From CAVQGZ01 sp963714455 (lineage in GTDB: Bacteria > Actinomycetota > Actinomycetes > Jiangellales > Jiangellaceae), in the NCBI GenBank assembly GCA_963714455.1, contig CAVQON010000017.1:186001-250000 (forward strand): a stretch of DNA of 64,000 nucleotides, written 5' to 3'. The position numbers were made by a program, and so were the translations under genes. The notes beneath the pieces were generated by a model. The model made no database searches and had not been told where the DNA came from. It saw only the letters and a list, made by a program, of their open reading frames with translations. Shown piece after piece: positions 49,737 to 57,515 of the stretch. How positions within the stretch are numbered: the stretch's first letter is position 1; each line of letters begins with the position of its first letter.

Positions 49737-49766
49737 GGCGCCGTCTCGGGCTGGTGACCCGGCGCC
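49737..49766. terminator. Hairpin between DUF3117 and glgA
   Basis: GGCGCCG (49737-49743) and CGGCGCC (49760-49766) form a 7-bp stem, with a further GGG/CCC pairing inside the loop. It begins right at the DUF3117 stop and faces the convergent glgA stop, so it may serve both. Confidence 0.45.
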
Positions 49767-49786
49767 GCACGTCCAGCGCTGCGCCG

Positions 49787-50962
49787 TCAGCCCCGCAGCA
49801 CGCCTCGGTAGACCTCGACGGTCTCGGCGGCGATGCTGTCCCAGCTGAAAGACTCGATCGCGCGCGCGCGACCGGCCCGCCCCATCTCGGCGGCTCGGTC
49901 CGGGCGCGCGATCATGTCGTTGACGGCCTCGGTGAGCCCGGCCTCGAACTCGTCGGTCTGGCGCGGGTCGTAGTGCACCAGCACCCCCGTCTCACCGTGC
50001 ACGACCACCTCGGGGATGCCGCCGACGTCGCTGGCCACCACCGCCGTCTCACACCCCATGGCCTCGAGGTTGACGATGCCTTGCGGCTCGTAGACCGACG
50101 GGCACACGAACAGCGTCGCGTGCGTGAGCACCTGCCGCACGTCCTCGCGGGGAAGCATCGTCGACACCCACACCACCCCCGTGCGCTCCGCCGTGAGCGT
50201 CGCCACGGCCTCCTCTGTCTCCCGAGCGAGCTCAGGGGTGTCCGGTGACCCGGCCAGCAGCACCAGCTGGACGTCCGGGTCGACGCCGCGCATGGCCCGC
50301 AGCAGGTGCGGAACACCCTTCTGCCGGGTGATCCGCCCGACGAACGCGACCGACGGACGGGTGGGGTCGACGCCGAGGCGCTCCAGCACGTCGGTGTCGG
50401 GGTCGGGACGGTAGAAGTCGGCGTCGATGCCGTTGTGCACCACGCGCACCTTGGCCGGGTCGACGCGCGGGTAGGCCGACAGCACGTCCTCGCGCATGCC
50501 CCGGCTCACGGCGATGATCGCGTCGGCACCCTCGTAGGCCGAGCGCTCCGCCCAGCTCGAAAGCCGGTACCCACCGCCGAGCTGCTCGGCCTTCCACGGA
50601 CGCAGCGGTTCGAGGGAGTGCGCGGTGACCACGTGCGGGCGCCCGTGCAGCAGCCCGCCGACGTGCCCGGCCAGGTTCGTGTACCAGGTGTGGGAGTGCA
50701 GCACGTCCGGGACGTCGTCGCGGGCGGCGAGGTGGGCGAGCACGAGATCGGTCGACAGCTGGGCCAGGGCGGGATTCGCCCCGGGCATGCGCGTGTCGGT
50801 CTCGCCGACGCAGGTCGCGCCCGGTCGATCGGCACCGGAGCACAGCACGTCCACCTCGAGGTCGGGCTGGCTGCGCAGGGCGGGCACCAGGTGGTCGACG
50901 TGGACGCCGGCTCCGCCGTAGACGAACGGGGGGAACTCTCTGGTCATGAGGGCGACGCGCAT
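49787..50962 (-). CDS. glgA: Glycogen synthase / alpha-maltose-1-phosphate synthase
   Basis: 391 residues, GT4 glycosyltransferase (actinobacterial GlgA/GlgM). MTREFPPFVYGGAGVHVDHL is the donor-site N-terminal loop; EPQGIVNLEAMGCETAVVASDVGGIPEVV is the E-x7-E nucleotide-sugar site. It uses ADP-glucose made by GlgC, encoded divergently, and in mycobacteria makes maltose 1-phosphate for the GlgE pathway. A -10 hexamer 6 nt before the ATG indicates a leaderless mRNA. Confidence 0.94.
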   Translation of the reverse strand: MRVALMTREFPPFVYGGAGVHVDHLVPALRSQPDLEVDVLCSGADRPGATCVGETDTRMPGANPALAQLSTDLVLAHLAARDDVPDVLHSHTWYTNLAGHVGGLLHGRPHVVTAHSLEPLRPWKAEQLGGGYRLSSWAERSAYEGADAIIAVSRGMREDVLSAYPRVDPAKVRVVHNGIDADFYRPDPDTDVLERLGVDPTRPSVAFVGRITRQKGVPHLLRAMRGVDPDVQLVLLAGSPDTPELARETEEAVATLTAERTGVVWVSTMLPREDVRQVLTHATLFVCPSVYEPQGIVNLEAMGCETAVVASDVGGIPEVVVHGETGVLVHYDPRQTDEFEAGLTEAVNDMIARPDRAAEMGRAGRARAIESFSWDSIAAETVEVYRGVLRG

Positions 50963-50968
50963 GTCGTC

Positions 50969-50978
50969 ACACTATGGT
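50969..50978. promoter_or_regulatory. Overlapping divergent leaderless promoters of glgA and glgC
   Basis: On the minus strand TAGTGT (50974-50969) lies 6 nt before the glgA ATG. On the plus strand TATGGT (50973-50978) lies 7 nt before the ATG at 50986. The two -10 elements share two base pairs. Confidence 0.6.
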
Positions 50979-50985
50979 GAAAGAC

Positions 50986-52212
50986 ATGAGCCGTGGAGGC
51001 AGAAGAGTCCTCGGGATCGTGCTGGCCGGCGGTGAGGGAAAGCGACTGATGCCGCTCACCGCTGACCGGGCGAAACCGGCCGTCCCGTTCGGTGGGTCGT
51101 ACCGACTGATCGACTTCGTGCTGTCCAACCTCGTCAACGGTGGGATCGACCGCATCGCGGTGCTGACGCAGTACAAGTCGCACTCGCTCGACCGCCACAT
51201 CTCGCTTACCTGGCGCATGAGCAACATCCTCGGCCAGTACGTCACGCCGGTCCCGGCTCAGCAACGCCTCGGACCGCGGTGGTACCAGGGCAGCGCCGAC
51301 GCGATCTTCCAGTCGCTCAACCTCGTCTACGACGACGAGCCGGACTACATCGTGGTGTTCGGGGCCGACAACGTCTACCGCATGGACCCGTCGCAGATGG
51401 TGCAGGCCCACATCGACTCCGGCGCCGGACTGACTGTTGCCGGTATCCGGGTGCCGCGGGGTGAGGCCAGCGCGTTCGGCATCATCGAGACGACCGACGG
51501 CACGACGATCAACGAGTTCTTGGAGAAGCCGGCCGAGCCGCCGGCAGTTCCCGACGACCCCGAGGCGAGCTTCGCCTCGATGGGCAACTACGTGTTCACC
51601 ACCGACGCCCTGCTCGAGGCGCTGCGGGTCGACGCGGGCGACGAGGGCTCGGTGCACGACATGGGCGGCAACATCGTTCCCCAGCTCGTGGGCGGCGGTG
51701 ACGCTGCCGTCTACGACTTCAAGAACAACGTGATCCCCGGCAGCACGCCGCGCGACCACGGCTACTGGCGCGACGTGGGAACCCTGAAGATGTACCACGA
51801 GGCGCACATGGACCTTGTGTCGATCGACCCGATGTTCAACCTCTACAACCGTGACTGGCCCATCCTGACCAGCCACCCCCAGCTGCCCGGCGCCAAGTTC
51901 GTGCAGGGCGGGACGGCGCGGGAGTCGATCGTCGGGCTCGGGTGCATCCTCGCCGGGTCGTTCGTCGACCACAGCGTGCTGTCACCGGGCGTGCGGGTCG
52001 CCGAGGGGGCGACGGTGTCGCACTCGGTGATCATGTCGGGCTCACGTATCGGCCCCGGTGCGGTGATCCGCAACGCGATCCTCGACAAGGGCGTCACCGT
52101 TCCCCCGGGCGCCAGCATCGGCGTCGACCACAACCACGACCGCGAACGCGGGTTCACCGTCAGCGCCGAGGGCATCGTCGCGCTCGGCAAGGGCCAGCAC
52201 GTCGACGTCTGA
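50986..52212 (+). CDS. glgC: Glucose-1-phosphate adenylyltransferase
   Basis: 408 residues. It makes ADP-glucose from ATP and glucose 1-phosphate. Nucleotide-binding GIVLAGGEGKRLMPLTADRAKPAVPFGG, glucose-phosphate region WYQGSADAI, FGADNVYRMD and EKPAEPP are present; the C-terminal left-handed beta-helix follows (SVDHSVLSPGVRV pattern). ATG 50986 is chosen over ATG 50974 because it gives the -10 to start distance seen elsewhere and a family-like N terminus. Substrate supply comes from pgm in this window. Confidence 0.95.
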   Translation: MSRGGRRVLGIVLAGGEGKRLMPLTADRAKPAVPFGGSYRLIDFVLSNLVNGGIDRIAVLTQYKSHSLDRHISLTWRMSNILGQYVTPVPAQQRLGPRWYQGSADAIFQSLNLVYDDEPDYIVVFGADNVYRMDPSQMVQAHIDSGAGLTVAGIRVPRGEASAFGIIETTDGTTINEFLEKPAEPPAVPDDPEASFASMGNYVFTTDALLEALRVDAGDEGSVHDMGGNIVPQLVGGGDAAVYDFKNNVIPGSTPRDHGYWRDVGTLKMYHEAHMDLVSIDPMFNLYNRDWPILTSHPQLPGAKFVQGGTARESIVGLGCILAGSFVDHSVLSPGVRVAEGATVSHSVIMSGSRIGPGAVIRNAILDKGVTVPPGASIGVDHNHDRERGFTVSAEGIVALGKGQHVDV

Positions 52213-52232
52213 CCTGCGCGCCGTGCGGTGTG

Positions 52233-52877
52233 TCAGCGCTTGACGGCAGCCAGCAGCCCGTCGCCGACGGGAAGCAGGATGGGGATGACGCGCTCGTCGT
52301 CGCGCAGCGCCCGGCCGAGCTCGCGGATCGCCACGGTCTCCGGGTCGCGCTGCGCCGGGTCGGCCACCTTGTCGTGCCAGAGGGCGTTGTCGAACGCCAC
52401 CACGCCGCCTGTGCGCAGCAGGCGCAGCGCGTGCTCGAGGTACTCGGCGTACTCGGTCTTGTCGCCGTCGCAGTGCACGAGGTCGTAGTCGTCGTCCTTG
52501 AGCCGCGGCAGCACCTCGAGGGCACGGCCCGGGATCAGTCGGATGCGCGTGTGCGGGATGCCCTCTTCGGTGAACGCCTCGCGGGCGAGCCGCTGGTGCT
52601 CGCCCTCGCGGTCGATGGTGGTCAGCACGCCGTCCGGGGCCATGCCCCGAAACATCCACAGGCCGGACACGCCGGTACCGGTACCGATCTCGACGACCTT
52701 GCGCGCGTGCAGCGTGGCGGCCACGAAGCGCAGGGCCGTGCCGACGCCGACGCCGACGGGGACGACGCCCACCTCGTCGGCGCGGGCCCGCGCGCGGGCC
52801 ACGATGTCGTCCTCGGTCAGGTACCCGTCGGCGTAGGCCCACGTCGCGGGCTTGGGAACGGGGCTGGTGGTAGCGAT
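52233..52877 (-). CDS. SAM-dependent O-methyltransferase (family 3), probable ATC start
   Basis: 214 residues if read from ATC at 52877. Motifs: SAM loop VVEIGTGTGVSGLWMF, TTIDREGEHQRLAREAF, DLVHCDGDKTEYAEYL and GGVVAFDNALWHDKV; class I fold as in Rv1220c, divergent from sigE as here. The conserved N-terminal helix PVPKPATWAYADGYLTEDD is upstream of the first GTG (52802) and in frame, but no ATG, GTG or TTG precedes it. ATC at 52877, 6 nt after CGGGAG, gives the normal family length and the N terminus (I)ATTSPVPKP. Confidence 0.88.
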   Translation of the reverse strand: MATTSPVPKPATWAYADGYLTEDDIVARARARADEVGVVPVGVGVGTALRFVAATLHARKVVEIGTGTGVSGLWMFRGMAPDGVLTTIDREGEHQRLAREAFTEEGIPHTRIRLIPGRALEVLPRLKDDDYDLVHCDGDKTEYAEYLEHALRLLRTGGVVAFDNALWHDKVADPAQRDPETVAIRELGRALRDDERVIPILLPVGDGLLAAVKR

Positions 52878-53104
52878 GGCGATCTCCCGAGTGGTTCTGT
52901 GTCGACGCTGCGCCGAACCGGTGCGCGCAGCCTATCGGCCCCGTGCGCCGGTGCTGGTGAAGGCCGCCCGGTGAACGCATCGTCAAGTCTTGTCAGAGTT
53001 CGGTCAGAACGGCCTGGCCGGCTGGCGACGCGCACCGGCGAGCGCCACCATGGAAGCCGCAGCGCAGCACGTAGCCGCGCGACGAGCAGAGGAGCGCCAC
53101 GGTC

Positions 53105-53686
53105 ATGTCGTCGGCAGGAGTCGTCGTCCCGCTGGGCTGGCAACCGCCCACCTGGGACGACGTGGTCGAGCACCGCTCCCGGGTCTACCGGCTCGCCTAC
53201 CGGCTGACCGGCAACCCGCAGGACGCCGAAGACCTGACCCAGGACGTGTTCATCCGCGTGTTCCGGTCGCTGTCGAGCTACCGGCCCGGGTCGTTCGAGG
53301 GCTGGCTGCACCGCATCACCACCAACCTGTTCTTGGACGGCGTGCGCCGTCGTGCCCGCCAGCGCACCGCGCCGTGGCTCGACGACGACGCCGCCGAGCG
53401 CGTCGCCGACGTCGAGCCCGACCCCGGCCAGCTGCTCGACGCCGCGTACCTGGACGCCGACGTGCAGGCGGCGCTGGACGCCCTTCCTCCCGACTTTCGC
53501 GCCGCCGTGCTGCTGTGCGACGTCGAGGGCCTCACCTACGACGAGGTGGGCGAGGCGCTCGGCATCAAGCTGGGCACCGTGCGCAGCCGCATCCACCGTG
53601 GGCGGCGCCAGCTGCGGGAGGCCCTGGCGCACCGCGCCCCCCACCAGGTCGAGGACGCGACGCGTTCCGACGGTCCGCACAACTGA
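53105..53686 (+). CDS. sigE: ECF RNA polymerase sigma factor, SigE type
   Basis: 193 residues. Region 2 (about 25-90): VYRLAYRLTGNPQDAEDLTQDVFIRVFRSLSSY with GWLHRITTNLFLDGVRRRARQ. Region 4 (about 130-185): ALPPDFRAAVLLCDVEGLTYDEVGEALGIKLGTVRSRIHRGRRQLRE. It governs the envelope-stress response in mycobacteria. The next gene is htrA only 35 bp on, without an intervening anti-sigma gene. Weak Shine-Dalgarno sequence GAGGAGCG before the ATG. No convincing autoregulatory ECF promoter was found in the 227-bp gap upstream. Confidence 0.94.
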   Translation: MSSAGVVVPLGWQPPTWDDVVEHRSRVYRLAYRLTGNPQDAEDLTQDVFIRVFRSLSSYRPGSFEGWLHRITTNLFLDGVRRRARQRTAPWLDDDAAERVADVEPDPGQLLDAAYLDADVQAALDALPPDFRAAVLLCDVEGLTYDEVGEALGIKLGTVRSRIHRGRRQLREALAHRAPHQVEDATRSDGPHN

Positions 53687-53721
53687 CGAAGACGACTGAC
53701 GAAGAGACGCGAGGGACGACT

Positions 53722-55098
53722 ATGAGCGACACCACTTCTTCTGCCGGCGGCACAACCCCAGGGACTCCGCCGGGGCCACCTTCGGGCCCATCGGGAGGGA
53801 CGCCCGCCGGGCCACCGGCGGACGGCTGGTGGTCGCGCCCCGCTGACGCGACCGAGCCCGCCACGCCCATGCCCGCCGCGGCGAGCGCCACCACCCGGCC
53901 GGTTCCGCCGTACGGGCGGCCGGCCTCGTCGGCGAGCGACCCGTGGGCCATGCCGCCCGGTGCCGCCGGTGCCGTCGGTGCCTCGCGTCCAGCGCCCACG
54001 GCGTGGCCTGAGCCGCCGCAACCCACGCCCACGCCCACGACGTCTCGGCGTCCCGGCTGGTTCGCTGTCGTGGCCACGGCCGGGGTCGCCGGACTGCTCG
54101 GCGCGCTCGTCGGCGTTCAGCTCGCGCCCGCGCCGGCCCCGTCCACGACGGAGGCCACCGGAGCCGAGAGCTCGGTGCTCGACACGACCACCCCCGTCGG
54201 TCGCGCACCGGAGTCCATCGCCGGCATCGCCGACGCGGCCCTGCCCAGCGTGGTCTCCATCAGCACCGCCACCGGAACCGGGTCGGGCTTCATCATCACC
54301 GACGACGGGTACATCATCACCAACAACCACGTGATCGCCGACTCCGGTGATCGAGGGGTGCAGGTGGCGCTGCAGGACGGACGCAGCGTCGAGGCCGACC
54401 TGATCGGCACCAGCCCCGCCTACGACCTGGCAGTGCTCGACGTCGACCTCACCGGGCTGACGCCGTTGGCGCTGGGGGACTCCGACGAGGTCGTCGTCGG
54501 AGACCCGGTCGTCGCCGTGGGCAGCCCCCTCGGCCTGGACGGCACGGTCACGTCCGGCATCGTCTCGGCCACCAACCGGCCGGTCTCCGCGGGCGGGCAG
54601 GGGGAGGCGAGCTTCATCAGCGCGATCCAGACCGACGCGGCCATCAACCCCGGCAACTCCGGCGGCCCGCTGCTGGATGCGCAGGGGCGCGTGATCGGCG
54701 TCAACTCCTCGATCGCCGCTCTCGGCTCGTTCGGTGGCCAGGCCGGATCCATCGGCCTCGGCTTCGCCATCCCCATCAACCAGACGCGCGTGACCGCAGA
54801 GCAGATCATCGCCGAGGGCGAGGCGTCCTACCCGGTGATCGGTGCGACGCTGCAGATGGACCCGACCGCCAGCGACGGTGCCGTGATCGGCGAGGTGATC
54901 CCCGGCGAGCCGGCGGCAGAGGCCGGGCTGCGCAGCGGTGACCGGGTCGTGGCCCTCAACGGCCAGCCGGTGCGGGGGTCCGACGAGCTGATCGTGGCTA
55001 TCCGCACCAAGCAGCCAGGCGATACGGTGAGCGTGTCCTTCGTCCGTGGCCAGCAGGAAGAGACCGTCGAGATCACGCTCGGATCACGCGTGGGCTGA
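53722..55098 (+). CDS. htrA: HtrA/DegP-type membrane-anchored serine protease
   Basis: 458 residues. Pro/Gly-rich cytosolic N terminus (about 1-112), one membrane helix (GWFAVVATAGVAGLLGALVGV, about 114-134), trypsin-like S1C domain with catalytic His in YIITNNHVIADSGD, Asp in PAYDLAVLDVDL and Ser in NPGNSGGPLLDAQG, then a PDZ domain (about 375-455; GEPAAEAGLRSGDRVVALNGQPV). Catalytic triad intact. It degrades or refolds damaged proteins outside the membrane. Cotranscribed with sigE and tatB by spacing; the middle gene rseA known in mycobacteria is missing. Confidence 0.95.
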   Translation: MSDTTSSAGGTTPGTPPGPPSGPSGGTPAGPPADGWWSRPADATEPATPMPAAASATTRPVPPYGRPASSASDPWAMPPGAAGAVGASRPAPTAWPEPPQPTPTPTTSRRPGWFAVVATAGVAGLLGALVGVQLAPAPAPSTTEATGAESSVLDTTTPVGRAPESIAGIADAALPSVVSISTATGTGSGFIITDDGYIITNNHVIADSGDRGVQVALQDGRSVEADLIGTSPAYDLAVLDVDLTGLTPLALGDSDEVVVGDPVVAVGSPLGLDGTVTSGIVSATNRPVSAGGQGEASFISAIQTDAAINPGNSGGPLLDAQGRVIGVNSSIAALGSFGGQAGSIGLGFAIPINQTRVTAEQIIAEGEASYPVIGATLQMDPTASDGAVIGEVIPGEPAAEAGLRSGDRVVALNGQPVRGSDELIVAIRTKQPGDTVSVSFVRGQQEETVEITLGSRVG

Positions 55099-55123
55099 GG
55101 CGGCGCAGCAGGGAGAGACCAGC

Positions 55124-55468
55124 GTGTTGTCCGACATCGGCTTCGGCGAGATCCTCGTCATCGCCGTTGTCGGACTGCTGGTGTTCGGGCCCGACCGGCT
55201 GCCGGAGATGGCCAAGCAGGCCGGCGGGTGGCTGCGCGACCTGCGCACCATGGTGGCCTCGGCGCGCAGCGAGATGACCGACAACCTCGGCGTGGATGCG
55301 AAGTACCTCACCGACCCGAAGGGGTCTCTCACCAAAGACCTGCTGGGTGACGACCTGCCGAGGGTGCCGAAGGTGCCGAGCTCCTCCGACGCCGTCAGCA
55401 AGGCGCTCGGGCTGGACGACACCCCCACGAAGCCTCAGGTCGACGGTATCGACCCCGACGTGACCTGA
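55124..55468 (+). CDS. tatB: Sec-independent translocase component TatB
   Basis: 114 residues. Short N-terminal helix DIGFGEILVIAVVGLLVFGPDRLP, hinge, amphipathic helix EMAKQAGGWLRDLRTMVASARSEM, then a polar tail. The glutamate in FGEI and the GPxRLP hinge are typical of TatB rather than TatA. It forms the twin-arginine receptor with TatC, which is encoded elsewhere. GTG start 25 bp after htrA; Shine-Dalgarno sequence GCAGGGAGAG. sigE-htrA-tatB order is conserved with M. tuberculosis. Confidence 0.93.
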   Translation: MLSDIGFGEILVIAVVGLLVFGPDRLPEMAKQAGGWLRDLRTMVASARSEMTDNLGVDAKYLTDPKGSLTKDLLGDDLPRVPKVPSSSDAVSKALGLDDTPTKPQVDGIDPDVT

Positions 55469-55496
55469 GCGTCGGCCATCGGGCCTCGGCCGGCTC

Positions 55497-56663
55497 TCAG
55501 CGCCCCGCCGGGGAGAGGCCCAGCGACATGCCGGCCAGGCCGCGCTCGCGTTGTCCCAGCCGGGCGGCCACCGAGCGGATCGCGACTGCTGCCGGGGTGT
55601 CGGGGTGGTTCAGCACGAACGGCACGCCGGTGTCGGCGTCCTCGCGCAGGCCCTGGTCCATCGGGACCGACCCCAGCATCGGCACGTTCGCCCCGGTTGC
55701 CCGGCCGAGGGCCGCGGCGACCGTGTCACCGCCGCCCGAGCCGAACACCTCCAGCCTCTCGCCGCAGTGCGGGCAGGCAAGCCACGCCATGTTCTCGATG
55801 ACGCCGAACACGCGTTGGCGGGTCTGCACCCCGATGCTGCCGGCCCGCTCGGCAACCTCCGCCGATGCGAGCTGCGGGGTGGTCACCACGACGATCTCGG
55901 CGTTGGGCAGCAGCTGGCCCAGCGAGATCGCGATGTCGCCGGTTCCCGGCGGGAGGTCGAGCAGCAGGATGTCCAGGTCGCCCCAGTAGACGTCGGTGAG
56001 GAACTGCTCCAGCGCGCGATGAAGCATCGGCCCGCGCCACGCCACCGGCGCGCTGCGCTCGGGCTTGAACATCTCCGTCGAGATGAGCCGTACGCCGTGT
56101 GCCGGGACGGGGAGGATCATCTCGTCGACCACGGTGGGGCGCTGCCCGTCCACCCCGAGCATGCGCGGTGTGGAGTGGCCGTAGATGTCGGCGTCGAGCA
56201 CGCCGACCGACAGCCCGTCGTCGGCCATCGCCGCCGCCAGGTTGATCGTCAACGACGACTTGCCGACGCCGCCCTTGCCCGAGGCGATGGCGTAGACGCG
56301 GGTCAGCGAGCCGGGCTTGGCGAACGGGATGTCTTTGGCGGGCCCGCGCAGCTTCTCGCGCAACCCGACCCGCTGCTCGTCCGTCATCACGTCGAGGACG
56401 ACCTCAACGCCGCTCACCCCGGGGACGGCGGACGCCGCGGCGGTGACGTCGCGCACGATCGTGTCGCGCAGCGGGCAGCCCGACACCGTCAGCAGAACGG
56501 TGACGCGGGCGTGGCCGTCGTCGGCGACGCTGATGTCGGCGACCATGCCGAGCTCGGTGATCGGCCGGTGGATCTCGGGGTCGTTGACCGACGCCAGGGC
56601 GGTGCGGATCTGGTCGACCACGGTGGGGGGGACGCCGCCGGGGGCGTTGCTCGGGCTGCTCAC
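55497..56663 (-). CDS. mrp: Mrp/ApbC iron-sulfur carrier P-loop ATPase
   Basis: 388 residues. N-terminal MIP18 domain (about 10-95; ALASVNDPEIHRPITELGMV, TVSGCPLRDTI), then the MinD-type NTPase with deviant Walker A SGKGGVGKSSLTINLA, LDLPPGTGDIAISL and the CxxC metal site WLACPHCGER (about 280-285) used to hold a bridging 4Fe-4S cluster. It passes Fe-S clusters to apoproteins such as IspH and FumA. GTG at 56663, supported by a -10 hexamer 7 nt upstream. Confidence 0.95.
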   Translation of the reverse strand: MSSPSNAPGGVPPTVVDQIRTALASVNDPEIHRPITELGMVADISVADDGHARVTVLLTVSGCPLRDTIVRDVTAAASAVPGVSGVEVVLDVMTDEQRVGLREKLRGPAKDIPFAKPGSLTRVYAIASGKGGVGKSSLTINLAAAMADDGLSVGVLDADIYGHSTPRMLGVDGQRPTVVDEMILPVPAHGVRLISTEMFKPERSAPVAWRGPMLHRALEQFLTDVYWGDLDILLLDLPPGTGDIAISLGQLLPNAEIVVVTTPQLASAEVAERAGSIGVQTRQRVFGVIENMAWLACPHCGERLEVFGSGGGDTVAAALGRATGANVPMLGSVPMDQGLREDADTGVPFVLNHPDTPAAVAIRSVAARLGQRERGLAGMSLGLSPAGR

Positions 56664-56670
56664 CGCCCCG

Positions 56671-56676
56671 ATGCTA
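56671..56676 (-). promoter_or_regulatory. -10 element TAGCAT, leaderless promoter of mrp
   Basis: On the minus strand TAGCAT, CGGGGCG (7 nt), then GTG. Confidence 0.55.
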
Positions 56677-56720
56677 CGTACCGCGGGCGCTGGTCGCTCC
56701 TTGCGCCCGGCGAGGCGGCG

Positions 56721-57515
56721 TCAGGCGTTGCGGCGGTGCCCGCGTTCGAGCGCGGCGAGCACGTCGGCGCGATACTCGGCGAACAGCGCGTCGGCGACGA
56801 GGCCCGCGGTGCGGGGACGGGCGAGACCGACGTCGATGTCGGCCACCACCCGCGCGGGACGGTCGGAGAGCACGACGACCCGGTCCGACAGCAAGATCGC
56901 CTCGTCCACGTCGTGGGTCACGAGGAGCACCGAGCGGCGGTCGGCCTCCCACACCTGCTCCAGCCACACCTGGAGGTCGCGGCGCGTGATCGCGTCCAGG
57001 GCGCCGAGTGGCTCGTCCAGCAGGATCAGCGGCCGAGGGACGAGGAAGGCGCGCAGCAGCGCCAGGCGCTGACGCATCCCGCCGGACAGCTCACCCGGCC
57101 AGGCCCGCTCGTACCCCGTGAGGCCGAACCGGTCCCACAGCTCGGCGGCCGACTCACGCGCCTGCCTTCCCGGCACCCCGGACACGACGGACCCCAGCAC
57201 GGCGTTGTCCATGGCCCGCTTCCACGGCAGCAACGTGTCGCGCTGCGGCTGCATCGTGGCGGCACCGGGCCTGCCCAGCACCGACACGCCGCCGACGCTC
57301 GCGTCGCCCGCGTCGGGCACCAGCAGGCCGGCCAGCACGCGCAGCACTGTCGACTTGCCGCAGCCGCTCGGACCCAGCAGCGACACGAACTCCCCGGGAC
57401 GCGCCGTCAGCGACAGCCCGTCGAGCACCTCGGTGACCGGCTCGTCAGGCCGGTCGCTGCCGAAGGCGTGGTGAAGCTCGGCGACCGTCCACGCCGCGCC
57501 CGGGCCGGCGCTCAC
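56721..57515 (-). CDS. thiZ: ABC transporter ATPase, thiamine-precursor uptake (ThiZ-like)
   Basis: 264 residues. Walker A GPSGCGKSTVLR, Q-loop QPQRDTLLPW, signature LSGGMRQRL, Walker B LILLDEP, H-loop VTHDVDEA, of the nitrate/sulfonate/thiamine-precursor (NitT/TauT) subfamily. GTG start overlaps the stop of the binding-protein gene (GTGA). Last gene of the TPP-riboswitch operon. Confidence 0.9.
   Translation of the reverse strand: MSAGPGAAWTVAELHHAFGSDRPDEPVTEVLDGLSLTARPGEFVSLLGPSGCGKSTVLRVLAGLLVPDAGDASVGGVSVLGRPGAATMQPQRDTLLPWKRAMDNAVLGSVVSGVPGRQARESAAELWDRFGLTGYERAWPGELSGGMRQRLALLRAFLVPRPLILLDEPLGALDAITRRDLQVWLEQVWEADRRSVLLVTHDVDEAILLSDRVVVLSDRPARVVADIDVGLARPRTAGLVADALFAEYRADVLAALERGHRRNA

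Noticed and set aside
52970..53015. Autoregulatory ECF promoter for sigE
   Set aside because: GAAC and GTT elements occur but 21 bp apart, outside the usual spacing, and no matching -10 follows.
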